Assembly (NCBI GenBank): GCA_963801185.1
Contig: CAWDDW010000003.1
Span: 1,922,001 to 1,986,000 of the forward strand
Length of the DNA stretch: 64,000 nucleotides
DNA from: Palsa-601 sp963801185
GTDB taxonomy: Bacteria > Actinomycetota > Acidimicrobiia > Acidimicrobiales > Bog-793
Reading direction: 5' to 3'
Shown: positions 8,682 to 18,824 of the stretch, in pieces
Layout: every line of letters begins with the position of its first letter
Position numbering within the stretch: the stretch's first letter is position 1
The notes under the pieces: generated by a model
Seen by the model: the letters and a program-made list of their open reading frames with translations, nothing else
Told to the model about the DNA's origin: nothing
Databases searched by the model: none
Program-made: the position numbers and the translations under genes

Positions 8682-11600
8682 GTGACGAAGCCCCGATCGT
8701 CCCGGCGGCTGCAGCGGTCCCTCGCAACCGCCGGTGTTGGCGCCCTGGTCGTGGCAGCGGCCTTCGTCCCGGTCGGCGGAGCCGCGGCTTCTCCCGCCCG
8801 CTCGGCTCCCTCCGCCCAGTTCGTGGCCATCGGGGCCGGCCCACTCCTCCCCCGCGGCGACCGCGTGATCGGTCCCCTGGCGTCCTCGACGCCGCTGCAG
8901 GTCGACGTTGTGCTGAGCCCGCGCGATCCGTCGGCTCTGGCCGCCGCCGCCGCTGCGGTCTCCTCTCCGGGCTCGACCGAATACCGCCACTACCTGTCGA
9001 CGCCGGCCTTCCGGGCCGAGTTCGCCCCGAGCGCAGCATCGCTTGCCGCTGTGCGTGCCACGTTGGAACGGGACGGCCTCACGCCCCTCGCGCCTGCCGA
9101 TGACGGCCTCGTCCTGCCTGTCCGCGCGACTGCCGCTCGGATGAGCGCCGCGTTCCACACGACTCTCGAGACGGTCCGCCTTGCCAACGGCAAGACGGGC
9201 CGCCTCTCGACGTCGGCGCCGCGGCTGCCGGAGGTCATCGCCTCCTCGGTGCTGGCAGTGGTCGGCCTCGACGAAGTCATCGTGCCGATGCCGCTCGAGT
9301 CGGCACCCGGTCGGACCTCGGCTCGCCAGCCCGCCGGTGCGGCAAGCCCGGCGCCGGCTGCGTCCTCTCTTGTGTCCTCCGGCGGTCCGCACGCCTGCGC
9401 AGACGCTTCGAAGGCAGCCGCGGAGGGGAGCGCATTCACCGATGACCAGGTAGCCCACGCCTACGGGATGAGCGGGCTGTACTCGAAGGGCTACCTCGGA
9501 GCCGGTGAGACCGTGGGCCTGTTCGAGCTCGACCCGTTCTCTATGAAAGACCTGCGGGTCTTCGACGAGTGCTACTTCGGTGCCGACCACACGGACCAAG
9601 TGTCGGTCGTCAACGTCGACGGGGGCGAGCCGAGCGGCTACGGCGAGGGCGAGGCCGCGCTCGACGTGGAGGACGTCTCGGCCTACGCACCTGCGGCCAA
9701 GGTCGACGTCTACGAGGCGCCTGACAGTCTCATCGGATGGATCGACGAGATGGTGGCGATCGTGGGCCAGGACAAGGCGAGCGTCGTGAGCGTCAGCTAC
9801 GGCCTGTGCGAGACGCAGATGTCGGGTGCAGCGCCTGGACTTGCCCAATCCGAGAACATCTTGTTCGAAGAGGCAGCGCTACAGGGCCAGAGCATCCTTG
9901 TCGCCTCAGGTGACGCCGGGTCGGAAGCGTGCGCGAGATCCGGCCCCGAGGACGAGTCCCTCTCGGTCAGCGACCCTGCCTCGCAGCCGTACGTGACTTC
10001 GGTCGGCGGGACGAGCCTCAAGTCCGACTCCTTCCCGCCGGTCGAGACCGTTTGGAACGACGGTGGCAACACGGTGACTGGCCCCGAGGGCGCGACCGGC
10101 GGGGGCATCTCGCAGACGTGGCCCATGCCTGCCTGGCAGTCCGCCTCGGGCGTGCCCGGTGTCCTCAACTCGTACTCGACCAGCGCGAAGTGCCATGCTC
10201 CCGGATCGAGCGACTGCGCCGAGGACCCCGATGTCGCGGCATCGGCCGACCAGTACCACGGGGACACCATCGTTTACGGCGGCGGGTGGACGACCATCGG
10301 CGGCACTTCGGCGGCGTCGCCGAAGTGGGCGGCGATCCTCGCGATAACGAACGACTACTGCACCGCCAACGGCAAGGGCACTATCGGATTCGCGGATCCC
10401 GCGCTCTTCAAGGTCGCCTCCCTCGGCTCGGGAACCTACGCCGAGGCGTTCAACGACATCACCAAGGGCAACAACGACGTGCTCGGGATTCACCACCACG
10501 CGTACCCCGCCACGGTCGGGTACGACTTGGCGACTGGGCTCGGCAGCCCGCGCGTGACCGGCCCGGGTGGCTCGCCCGGGCTGGCGGCTCTCTTGTGCTC
10601 CGTCGGCTCCTCTGACTCAGCACGGCCGACACTGTCGAGCATCTCGCCGAGCGTCGGCAGCTATGTAGGAGGAACGACAGTGACGTTGCACGGCACGGGC
10701 CTGAGCGGCGTGACCGCGGTCCAGTTCGGCCCGTCGCCTGTCTCGGTCTCCCCCTCGGACATCACGGAGGACGGAACGGTCATCACGGTGGACACACCGG
10801 CATCGCCCACCCAGCCCTTCAACGGGGGCACACCCGTCGGCGGCGTTCTCGTCGCTGCCGTCGGGCCGTCGGGAATGAGCGAGCCATCGCCGTCGGTCGT
10901 CTTCCACTACGTCGCGGGATCGGACTCGAGCCCGGTGCCGTCCGTGTACTACATCTCGCCGACGAGCGCGCCCGCCGATGGCACGGTCACGATCTACGGG
11001 AGCGGTTTCGAAGAGGGGCTCGGCGCGGCAACAGCCCCGACCGTCGACTTCGGCGGAATCGCGTCGCCGGCGGTGGACGTGGTCTCGGACACGGAGCTGT
11101 CCGCGACCGTCCCCGCCGAGCAGGCAGGGACGGCGTGCTTGACCGCGGCGGAAGGGGTCCCGAGAGCTAGTTTTTGCCAGGCGGAACTCACCGTCGCGAA
11201 CGACAACGGCACGAGTGCCACCCAGGACATCCTCCCGCCAGCGATCGGCTCGGCCACCCTCCTGCCTCCAACTGGGACCGAGAACGTGCCGGCGGTGACG
11301 GAGTTCGACTACTCGGCGACTCCGGTGATCTCGAAGCTGACCCCGACCGTCATAGGCACGCAGTCGTATGATTTCTATCCAGGCGGCCCGAACCCGTTCA
11401 CGCCGAACTTCCTGACGGTCGTGGGCTCGGGCATCGACCCCTTCTCGTTCGAGGGCGTCGAGGCGACCGTCCCCGGGGAACCCCGCCTCGACCAGGAGCT
11501 TCAGTTCGAGCTCGTCTCCGAGACGACCATGTACGTGCTTCCTCCCTCGTACGGCTCGAAGGCCCCGCCGACAGCCGACCTGACGCTCCAATTCATAGGG

Positions 11601-13260
11601 GCAAGCTCCAACTCGGTCGCCGTCACGGTCGCGCCGAAGACGATCAGCGTCACCGGCATCTCCACCCACGAGTCCTCGGTGGCCGGTGGGAGCACTGTGA
11701 CGGTGACCGGGTCGGGCTTCTCTTCTGCACAGGGCGTCTGGGTGGAGCCCGCGTACCCGGGATTCGGCGGCAGCTCCACGACCGACATCACCGTCGAGTC
11801 GTCCACCAAGTTGAGCGTGGTGATTCCGCCCGACCTGGCCGGTGTCGGAATCCTCACGGTCTGCAACCCGTCCGTCTGCGCCGGCAGCTCGAAGGTCTCG
11901 GAGTTCGCTTACTACGAGCCGGTCGCACCGGGAGCTCACTTCTATGAGCCCGACGACCGGGTCAGCCGGCGGTGGCGAGACGCTCCTGATCGCGGGAGCC
12001 GACCTCTGGCCCGTCGTCTCGGTCAAGTTCGGCACGGTCGCCAGCCCGAGCGTCACCCGGAAGTTGTCGAGGTTCTCGAGTGTCGTCAACGAGATCGCTG
12101 CCGTCGTGCCACGCGGCGTCGTCGGGTCCGCCGTGAAGGTGGTCGTCACGACCTACGGCGGGTCGGCCACGGTCCACGGGCGCTTCCACTACGCGAGGGG
12201 TGCCCCAGGTGGGCCGACCGCAGTGTCGGCGAAGGTCAGGGCTTCCGGCACGACCGTCACGTGGAGCGCGCCACGTGCTGATGGCGGCTCCCCGATCACC
12301 GGGTACACGGTCACCGGGACCAGCCCTGCGGTGTACACCAAGTACGGGCGCATCAACGCGTCCTCGGAGTCCGTGCGAGTAGGCCCCGCGGCCCGCCAGG
12401 CGGTGCTGCCGCTGGCGCCTTTCGAGAAGTGGCGGATCTCGGTCGCGGCTAAGAACGCCCTCGGATCGCAGCTCGCGAGGGCCAAGGGAACCTACACGCC
12501 GAGCCTCGGCGACGACGGCTACGTGATCGCGGCACCGGACGGCACGGTCATCGGTTACGGGGCGTTCGGAAAGGTGCCGCGCGGTCTCGGTGGAGCGAAG
12601 CTCCGGAGCCCGATCGTCAGCCTCGCCTTGACCCCTAGCGGGCAGGGCGACTGGCTGCTTGCCGCGAACGGCCACGTCCGCGACTTCGGGGACGCGGTGG
12701 GCTACGGCTCTCTGCGGTCCGGCTCGCACACGGTGCCGGCGACTGTCATCGTGGCGCTGCCGAACGGCCGCGGCTACTGGATCGTCACTGCCGACGGGCA
12801 GGTGTTCGGGTTCGGAGCAGCCAAGCCCCTCGGGGGCGTGAAGAGGAAGCTCGCCTCGCCCGTCGTCGCCGCTGCGGCGACGGCCGATGGGGGCGGCTAC
12901 TTCCTCGTGACGGCCAGCGGTGTGGTGTTCGCATTCGGCGACGCCCGATACCACGGGGACCTCCACGGCACGCACTTCGCGGGCCAAGTCGTGGCCATCT
13001 CCCCCGATCCGAAGGGTGGGTACCGGCTCTTCACCTCGACCGGCAGCGTCTCCGGCTACGGACCCGGAGCGACGCCCCACGGCTCGCTCTCGCTGCCGGC
13101 GGGTGGCCCCCAGGTCGTCGGAGCCGTCGCGACGCCGGACGGGCGCGGTTACTGGCTGCTCGAGAGCGATGGCACGGTTCACGCGTTCGGTGACGCCGTG
13201 TTCGAAGGAGACGCCAAAGGGCAGCTGGAGGCGGGCCGGGCACAGGCGATCGCCATCTGA
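8682..13260 (+). CDS. secreted sedolisin-family (S53) peptidase with IPT/TIG, Fn3 and propeller-like repeats; one frameshift
   Basis: GTG 8682 follows AAGGAG and opens a signal peptide (cut near AAA-SPA). Order: pro-kumamolisin activation domain (~residues 70-200); S53 catalytic domain (~250-640) with Glu324-x3-Asp328, oxyanion Asp411 and nucleophile Ser543 in GGTSAASP; several IPT/TIG domains (~645-1170); one Fn3 domain; then six GYW-type repeats. The frame changes near 11935: removing one G from CCGGGAG restores VAPELTSMSPTTG and a 1525-residue protein. S53 peptidases are acid-active serine-carboxyl endopeptidases, so an extracellular protein-degrading role is likely. The frame change looks like a base-call error, though a real inactivating mutation would still leave the peptidase domain intact. 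Confidence 0.85.
12505..13257 (+). repeat. six propeller-like GYW..DG.V..FGDA protein repeats
   Basis: Within the protease tail six units of about 40-45 residues recur: GYVIAAPDGTVIGYG, DWLLAANGHVRDFGDA, GYWIVTADGQVFGFG, GYFLVTASGVVFAFGDA, GYRLFTSTGSVSGYG and GYWLLESDGTVHAFGDA. Spacing and the alternating hydrophobic pattern fit a six-bladed beta-propeller. Similar repeats are frequent in secreted proteins of Acidimicrobiia; their binding target is unknown. Confidence 0.75.
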
Positions 13261-13297
13261 GGCCCCGTGGCCCACCGATCGGGCCGCGGGCGGGGCC
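13261..13297 (+). terminator. GC-rich hairpin after the protease gene
   Basis: GGCCCCG (13261-13267) pairs with CGGGGCC (13291-13297), and an inner GGCCC/GGGCC pair closes further. It begins right after the stop codon. There is no U-tract, as is usual for high-GC actinobacteria. Confidence 0.5.
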
Positions 13298-13402
13298 GCT
13301 CCGGACCCTCTTCGAGCGCGCTCGACGAGCGGTGGTCGCGGGCACGTAGAGTCTGACGTTGTTAGCTCGCGTCGAGATGCAAAGAACGTCGAGGAGGACA
13401 CC

Positions 13403-13804
13403 GTGGGGGGTACCGTTCCGCTGGTCGACTATCTAGTGCTCGATGACCACCCGCACCTCGTGGCACGCGAGTGCACGAGCTGCGGCGCCCGGTTCTTCGA
13501 TCGCCGGAACGCTTGCGCCGCGTGCGAGAACACGACCTTCGAGAAGGTCGACGTGCCGGTCGAGGGCGAGCTCAAGGCTTTCACCATCGTGGCGTTCGCC
13601 GCTCCCGGCGTGCCGGTCCCGTTCGTCGCAGGTGTGGTCGACTGCGGCGGCACGAGCGTGCGCGCCAACGTTGTGAACGTACATCCCGATCCCGACCACG
13701 TCCGGCTCGGCATGAAGGTCCGGCTCACGACGTTCCCCATCGGCAGTGACAGCCAGGAGGTCGAGGCGATCGGCTTCGGCTTCGAACCGATCGAGACCAT
13801 CTGA
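13403..13804 (+). CDS. DUF35-type Zn-ribbon/OB-fold acyl-CoA-associated protein
   Basis: 133 residues: a rubredoxin-like zinc ribbon with Cys24-x2-Cys27 and Cys38-x2-Cys41, then an OB-fold (ELKAFTIVAFAAPGVPVPFV). Such proteins pair with thiolases or ketosteroid-CoA enzymes and are often needed for their activity. GTG 13403 is chosen over longer readings because GAGGAGG lies just upstream and the zinc ribbon starts within 25 residues. The thiolase gene begins 12 bp downstream, so the two are probably co-translated and physically associated. Confidence 0.88.
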   Translation: MGGTVPLVDYLVLDDHPHLVARECTSCGARFFDRRNACAACENTTFEKVDVPVEGELKAFTIVAFAAPGVPVPFVAGVVDCGGTSVRANVVNVHPDPDHVRLGMKVRLTTFPIGSDSQEVEAIGFGFEPIETI

Positions 13805-13815
13805 GGAGATGACAC

Positions 13816-15018
13816 ATGAGTGACGACGTTTGGATCCTCGGTATCCACATGACGAAGTTCGGCAAGCACCCGGACAAGGACACCGTCGACCTCGCGGCCG
13901 AGGCGGCCATGGGAGCGCTCGCCGACGGTGGCACGACCATGAAGCAGATGCAGGTCCTGGCGGCCGGCAATTTGATGGGCGGTGCGGCCGGGATCGGGCA
14001 GCAGCTGCAGAAGCAGATCGGCCAGACGGGGATCCCCGTCTACAACGTCGCCAACGCCTGTGCCACCGGCGCTACGGCGCTCCGCACGGCGATCATGTCG
14101 GTCAAGGCGGGAGAGGCCGACTTCGGGCTCGCGGTCGGCGTCGAGCGACTGGCCGGCGCCGGTCTGCTCGGGGCAGGCTCCCGCAGGGAGGCCGGGGACG
14201 AGTGGAAGCCGTCCGGGCGATACGGTGCGGTCGCTCCGCTCGACGGGAGAGTCGGCACCGAGACCATGCCGGGCGTCTTCGCCCAGATCGGCATGGAGTA
14301 CGGGCATCGTTACGGCGGGACGAGTTTCGAGCTGTTCGCGAAGATCAGCGAGAAGAATCACGCCCACTCGACGCTCAACCCCCTTGCCGCCTACACCAAG
14401 CGGATGTCTCTCGAAGAGATCATGAGCGACGTGATGATCGCCTACCCGAACACGCGGCCGATGTGCTCGGCTAACTGCGACGGAGCCGCCGCGGCCGTGG
14501 TCGTCAGCGAGTCCAAGCTCAAGACCCTTGACGGCGAACAGCAGCGCCGAGCGGTCAAGGTCTCTGCGTCGGTGCTCACTACGGACCCGTGGGAGGAGGC
14601 ATGCCAGATCCTCCCGAACGTCAACACGCTTACTCGCAATGCCGCCGCACAGGCCTACGAGCAGGCGGGCATCGGCCCGGAGGATCTAGACCTCGTGGAG
14701 CTGCACGACTGCTTCGCGACAGCCGAGCTCGTTCACTACGACAATCTCATGCTGTGCGAGCCGGGCGGTGCCGTCGACCTGTTCAACTCGGGCGCCACGT
14801 GGCGGGATGGCCGCATGCCGGTGAACGTCTCGGGCGGGCTCGAGTCGAAGGGACACCCCATCGCCGCCACCGGCATCGCGAACATCTGGGAGGTCTGCCA
14901 CCATCTGCGAGGCGAGGCCGGCGACCGGCAGATCGAGGGGGCCACCGTCGGGCTTGCTCACGTCATCGGGCTCGGCTCGGCCTGCGGCGTCCACATCCTC
15001 GAGAGGGCTGCCGCCTGA
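13816..15018 (+). CDS. SCP-x-type thiolase / acetyl-CoA acetyltransferase
   Basis: 400 residues of the lipid-transfer/thiolase family. The nucleophilic Cys82 is in NVANACATGATALRTA and the C-terminal His motif is GGLESKGHPIAATG. It should cleave a 3-ketoacyl-CoA with CoA, or act as a retro-aldolase-type partner in steroid side-chain removal, as some DUF35-associated thiolases do. It lies between its DUF35 partner and a luciferase-like oxidoreductase starting right after its stop. The group with the two MaoC-type proteins opposite points to beta-oxidation of an unusual fatty acid or sterol chain. Confidence 0.88.
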   Translation: MSDDVWILGIHMTKFGKHPDKDTVDLAAEAAMGALADGGTTMKQMQVLAAGNLMGGAAGIGQQLQKQIGQTGIPVYNVANACATGATALRTAIMSVKAGEADFGLAVGVERLAGAGLLGAGSRREAGDEWKPSGRYGAVAPLDGRVGTETMPGVFAQIGMEYGHRYGGTSFELFAKISEKNHAHSTLNPLAAYTKRMSLEEIMSDVMIAYPNTRPMCSANCDGAAAAVVVSESKLKTLDGEQQRRAVKVSASVLTTDPWEEACQILPNVNTLTRNAAAQAYEQAGIGPEDLDLVELHDCFATAELVHYDNLMLCEPGGAVDLFNSGATWRDGRMPVNVSGGLESKGHPIAATGIANIWEVCHHLRGEAGDRQIEGATVGLAHVIGLGSACGVHILERAAA

Positions 15019-15019
15019 G

Positions 15020-16061
15020 ATGCAGCTGTCCATGCAGATCAACTACGCCGGAGGATACGAGGCCTCCGCGAGCCAGCTCGTCGAGTCTGAGAAGGCAGGT
15101 CTCGACCTCGCCTGGATCGCAGAGGCCTACACCTTCGACGCCCCGAGCTACATGGGGTACCTCGCTGCGAAGACAGAGCGGGTGCAGCTCGGCGCGGGGA
15201 TCCTCCCGCTCTATACGCGCACTCCGACACTCATCGCGATGACTGCGGCAGGCATCGACGCCTTGTCCGGCGGCCGCTGCGTCCTCGGCCTGGGAGCCTC
15301 GGGCCCCCAGGTGATCGAGGGCTTCCACGGGGTGAAGTACGACAAGCCGCTCGCCCGCACGCGCGAGATCGTCGAGATCTGCCGGAAGGTGTGGAAGCGA
15401 GAGGACAAGCTCGTCCACGACGGCCCCCTTTACCCGGTCCCGCTGCCCGAAGGTCAGGGCACAGGGCTCGGCAAGCCGCTCAAGCTGATCAACCACCCCG
15501 TCCGCCCGTCGATACCTGTTTACATAGCGTCACTCGGCGAGAAGAACGTCGAGCTCACCGCGGAGATCGCCGACGGCTGGCTGCCACTGTTCTTCATCCC
15601 CGAGAAGGCGAAGGAGGTCTTCGGGCCTTCGCTCGAGACCGGTGGGGCCAAACGGAGTCCGGAGCTCGGCCCGCTCGAGATCTGTGCCGGCGGCCTTGTC
15701 GCCATCGGCGAGGAGAAGGACGTCGGGCCGATCCGCGACCTCGCTCGCCCGATGGTTGCGTTGTACGTGGGGGGTATGGGGGCGCGTAGCCGCAACTTCT
15801 ACAACGCACTCGTTCGCAGGTACGGCTACGAGGCGGAGGCAGAGGCGATTCAGGAGCTGTACCTGTCGGGCAAGAAAGACGAAGCGGCGAGAGCCGTGCC
15901 GGGCGAGCTGCTCGAAGCTCACCAACCTCGTGGGGCCGGAGGGCTACATCAAAGAGCGCATCGCCGCTTACAAGGAGGCCGGCGTGACGGTCCTCAACGT
16001 CACGCCGATAGGCCCGGACCAGACCGAGGTCGTCGAGAAGCTCAAGGTCTGGAGCGAGTAG
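15020..16061 (+). CDS. luciferase-like (LLM) F420-type oxidoreductase, frameshifted near its end
   Basis: ATG 15020 lies one base after the thiolase stop. The protein (about 347 residues when repaired) starts MQLSMQINYAGGYEAS and has the TIM-barrel features of F420-dependent LLM enzymes (GAGILPLYTRTPTLIAMTAA, GGRCVLGLGASGPQVIEGFHG). Near 15910 the frame changes: the continuation TNLVGPEGYIKERIAAYKEA is the family's normal C-terminus. One extra base, or two missing, would explain it. Co-location with the thiolase suggests an acyl-CoA or steroid redox step, but F420 use is inferred from the family. Confidence 0.82.
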
Positions 16062-16064
16062 CTG

Positions 16065-16090
16065 GGTCTAGCGAGGTCTAGTCAGGTCTA
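16065..16090. repeat. three GGTCTA repeats with 10-bp period
   Basis: GGTCTA recurs at 16065-16070, 16075-16080 and 16085-16090, directly after the oxidoreductase stop codon. The 10-bp phase puts the copies on one face of the helix. It may be a slippage product; no function is evident. Confidence 0.6.
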
Positions 16091-16162
16091 CTGGACGCCA
16101 ACCTGCCGACCACGTGTGGGCGCGGTTGCGTCCGCGATCTGGGGCCGGCCGCACGAGCGCAG

Positions 16163-16579
16163 TCAGTCGAGGCGGGCGGACGCCGATCCGGTGAGCACCG
16201 TCTCTTCCCGCTGGTTCGACGTGGTGATCGAGAAGTCGGCAATGTAGCCGTAGTCCGACTCACGGATGTCGTTGATCGTCGCGCGGGCCGTCAGGGTGTC
16301 GCCCGGCCACACCTGTCCGACGAAACGCACGCCATAGCTCGTCACGTTCCCCGCCCCGACCCAGTCGGTGATGATCCTCCCGGTCATCCCCATCGTGAGC
16401 ATCCCGTGGGCGAAGACCGACGGGAAACCGGCCACTTCCTTCGCGAACACCTCGTCGGTGTGAAGAGGGTTGTAGTCGCCAGAGGCGCCGGCGTACTGGA
16501 CGATTCGGGTGCGTGTCAGGTCCTCCACGAGCACGAGCTCCCGGCTGTCGCCGACGTGGACCTCGTCTGCCCGCACCAT
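16163..16579 (-). CDS. MaoC-type (R)-specific enoyl-CoA hydratase
   Basis: 138 residues, single hot-dog fold. The hydratase motif is clear: the DYNPLHTDEVFAKEVAGFPS stretch with catalytic Asp and His, followed by VFAHGMLTMGMTGRIITDW. ATG 16579 overlaps the TGA of the upstream partner by one base (TGATG), so translation is coupled. It should form the active subunit of a heterodimeric enoyl-CoA hydratase that adds water to 2-enoyl-CoA. It is convergent with the thiolase/oxidoreductase pair, consistent with one lipid pathway. Confidence 0.9.
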   Translation of the reverse strand: MVRADEVHVGDSRELVLVEDLTRTRIVQYAGASGDYNPLHTDEVFAKEVAGFPSVFAHGMLTMGMTGRIITDWVGAGNVTSYGVRFVGQVWPGDTLTARATINDIRESDYGYIADFSITTSNQREETVLTGSASARLD

Positions 16580-17112
16580 CACGAGGCTCCAGTAGGGTCC
16601 GGGACCTTCTCGGTCCGCACGCCGACAGAGGTGGACGTGACTACGAGCTCGCCGGCCTCGTCCCGGTATTCGGTCACCATCTCGGAGAACACCAGGTTGC
16701 CGCCCCGCCGTCCCTCCTTCTGCCACGTCCTGCCCGGAAGCGTCCGCGCCGTCAGGACGTCGCCGACACGGAGCGCGCGGCGGTACTCGTACCGCTGCTC
16801 CGCATGGAGTCCGGTCCCACGGCCCGCGCCTCCGCCACTGCTACGAGCGCCGTCCCCGGCCCCGCCTCCTCCGCCTCCCTCTTCGGGCGGTGCCAGCCCA
16901 GTCGGCCTGGCTCCCGAGCCGAACCAGGGCCGCCCGTCGTGGGGACGCAGCGGGTAGTCCGGGTCGAATTGGGCGCTCGCCTGCACGAACGTGGGGGGAG
17001 CGAGGATCTCGTTTCCGCCGATCCCCCGGCAATAGTCGGGATTCGGGTCCCCGATCGCTCGGGCGAACAGAAGGACGTGGCCCTCTTCGATGGGAAAGCG
17101 CTCGACGGTCAT
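16579..17112 (-). CDS. FAS1-type/MaoC-like dehydratase N-domain protein
   Basis: 177 residues. It begins MTVERFPIEEGHVLLFARAI and contains APPTFVQASAQFDPDYPLRP, typical of the non-catalytic hot-dog partner of heterodimeric MaoC hydratases (the HadA/HadC-like role). It lacks the catalytic Asp/His loop, as expected. A glycine-rich insertion (about residues 76-103, including GGGGGGAGDG) separates the substrate-lid part from the last strands and is unusual in length. It precedes and overlaps its MaoC partner by one base. Confidence 0.82.
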   Translation of the reverse strand: MTVERFPIEEGHVLLFARAIGDPNPDYCRGIGGNEILAPPTFVQASAQFDPDYPLRPHDGRPWFGSGARPTGLAPPEEGGGGGGAGDGARSSGGGAGRGTGLHAEQRYEYRRALRVGDVLTARTLPGRTWQKEGRRGGNLVFSEMVTEYRDEAGELVVTSTSVGVRTEKVPDPTGAS

Positions 17113-17196
17113 TCAAACCTCCCGATCGGTCTGCAGCGCTCGAATCGTATCTGCGGCGAGCGACAGCATGAGCCGCGCTGGTTAACGTCCCGATGC

Positions 17197-17406
17197 ATGA
17201 GACTGAGCGCAAGGAACCAACTAGCCGGCGTGGTGGTGAGAGTCGATCACGGAGCTGTCATGTCGACCGTCATGATCCGTCTCGACGGTGGTCAGGAGGT
17301 TGTCTCGGCGATCACGAGGGACTCGGCCGAGGCGCTCGGGCTGGCCGAGGGCGATGCCGTGAAGGCGGTCATCAAGGCTACCGAGGTCATGATCGGCAAG
17401 GACTGA
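17197..17406 (+). CDS. molbindin (TOBE-domain molybdate-binding protein)
   Basis: 69 residues, one TOBE domain. MRLSARNQLAGVV at the start and KATEVMIGKD at the end are hallmark ends of stand-alone molbindins, which store or deliver molybdate in the cytosol. ATG 17197 is the family start. It lies 2.4 kb from the Mo-dependent CO dehydrogenase genes, and three molybdenum hydroxylases are in the window, so the function fits the neighbourhood. It is convergent with the lipoprotein gene. Confidence 0.9.
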   Translation: MRLSARNQLAGVVVRVDHGAVMSTVMIRLDGGQEVVSAITRDSAEALGLAEGDAVKAVIKATEVMIGKD

Positions 17407-17426
17407 GCAGGCGCTCGGGCCAACCC

Positions 17427-18209
17427 TCAAGTAGTGCTCGTCGGGATCGTCGTGATCGTGGCGCCAGGCGGTGTCTCGTAGAGCGAGGACGGCGGAGATG
17501 TCGAGTAGCTCTTGATCTCGAAGGCCGTGCTGTCGTTCGACACGTTCACGTAACCGAGCACCCCCTGGGTGGTCACGCACACCGTGAACGACGTCGGCTT
17601 GGTCGTGCTCGTGGTAGCGCCGGCGCTGCCACTGCTGACTATGCACGACAGGTCGTAACCGTTCACGGTCATAGAGGTCGTCTTGATGGAGACGCCTGCC
17701 ACCCCGGCGTACCTGTAGACGCTGAGGAAGTCGATCCAGTACTGGCCCGTGTAGAGCAGCTTCATCGCGTTGGCCGTGCTCATCGTGTTCTTGGTGAGCT
17801 TCGTGCAGGCCCACTTGTCGGTCGATCCCGAGCCGGTCGACTTCGAGCAGATGTAACTGCCCGTCGAGTTCTGGATGATGTTTGTCACCGTGCCGCTCGA
17901 CTGGGTGTCCACGAATGCGAAGTCCTTCGGCGGCGACGCAGCGACCTTGATCGTTGCCGGCGCATTACCCGTCGTCACGTAGGTCACGACGAACGTCGCC
18001 GACTCCCCGGCCTTCATCTTGGTGCTGAGCCCGTTGACTGCGGCCTCGTCCGCGTCGAGCTTGCCGTGGGTGGCGTGGTTGACGACCGCCTTGATTATGT
18101 GGCTGCAACCGGTCAACCCCAGCATGCTGCCCACCAGCACGACGCCGACGAGCGCTGACTTGCCGCGGGCGGGAAACGGAGTCCTACCGTGCCTGATAGT
18201 TGGTGTCAT
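17427..18209 (-). CDS. secreted lipoprotein of unknown function
   Basis: 260 residues. After a basic N-terminus, a hydrophobic helix ends in a lipobox LTGC, giving a lipidated cysteine at about residue 35. The mature part begins SHIIKAVVNHATHGKLDADE and is rich in Thr/Ser with a few cysteine pairs, a beta-rich look resembling DUF4333-like lipoproteins; that likeness is weak. The tail is a Pro/Thr-rich linker (GATITTIPTSTT). Function unknown. Confidence 0.7.
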   Translation of the reverse strand: MTPTIRHGRTPFPARGKSALVGVVLVGSMLGLTGCSHIIKAVVNHATHGKLDADEAAVNGLSTKMKAGESATFVVTYVTTGNAPATIKVAASPPKDFAFVDTQSSGTVTNIIQNSTGSYICSKSTGSGSTDKWACTKLTKNTMSTANAMKLLYTGQYWIDFLSVYRYAGVAGVSIKTTSMTVNGYDLSCIVSSGSAGATTSTTKPTSFTVCVTTQGVLGYVNVSNDSTAFEIKSYSTSPPSSLYETPPGATITTIPTSTT

Positions 18210-18270
18210 CGCTCCGGCTCCAGGTTGTCGGGTTCAGATGCCCGAGACTAGTTGTTCCCTCGGTACGCGA

Positions 18271-18789
18271 TCAGGATCGTGCCTGCGGAGCCTCGCCCGG
18301 AGGGTACCGACCTGACTCTGCCCCGACCTTGAGGCCGATGTTGGCCACGTGCAGATGTATCTCGTCGAGGAGATCGGTCTGCCTTTTCACCTGCGTCGTC
18401 AGGTCGGTGTTCTCCGCCAGGAGCGTCTTTATGTCGTCGGTGTTCTGCTGTGTGTGCATGGCGATCTCAGACGCGATCGCGTCAGAGCGCTTGGCGGCGA
18501 TCAGCAAGGCGGCAGCCTGGACGCCGGCGAGCATCGAGAGGAACAGGTTCAGCAAGATGTACGGGTAAGGGTCGAAAGCCTTGTGGTGGAGCACACGCTG
18601 CAAGAACAGCGTGTTGATCAACGCCCAGGCGATCATGACGCCGAAGAAGGAGAAGACGAAGGGCCACGACCCCATCATGTTGCGCATCCTGTCGGCCGCT
18701 CTTTCGCCGAGCGAGAGCTGGTCGCCGGATCGGACACCTGGGTGGTTGTGCCAGTGGGTCTGCCAGGCAGGTTTCTCGATGGCGATCAT
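18271..18789 (-). CDS. DUF1003 membrane protein
   Basis: 172 residues. Two membrane helices (about 43-62 and 75-95) with the family signature around MGSWPFVFSFFGVMIAWALI and YPYILLNLFLSMLAGVQAAA, followed by QQNTDDIKTLLAENTDLTTQ, a likely coiled coil. DUF1003 proteins are small inner-membrane proteins with no firm role. It follows the LysR gene on the same strand at 35 bp distance, so they may share a transcript. Confidence 0.85.
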   Translation of the reverse strand: MIAIEKPAWQTHWHNHPGVRSGDQLSLGERAADRMRNMMGSWPFVFSFFGVMIAWALINTLFLQRVLHHKAFDPYPYILLNLFLSMLAGVQAAALLIAAKRSDAIASEIAMHTQQNTDDIKTLLAENTDLTTQVKRQTDLLDEIHLHVANIGLKVGAESGRYPPGEAPQARS

Positions 18790-18824
18790 CGTCGCATACG
18801 CGGGCCGCCGAGCGGCGGACCCGG

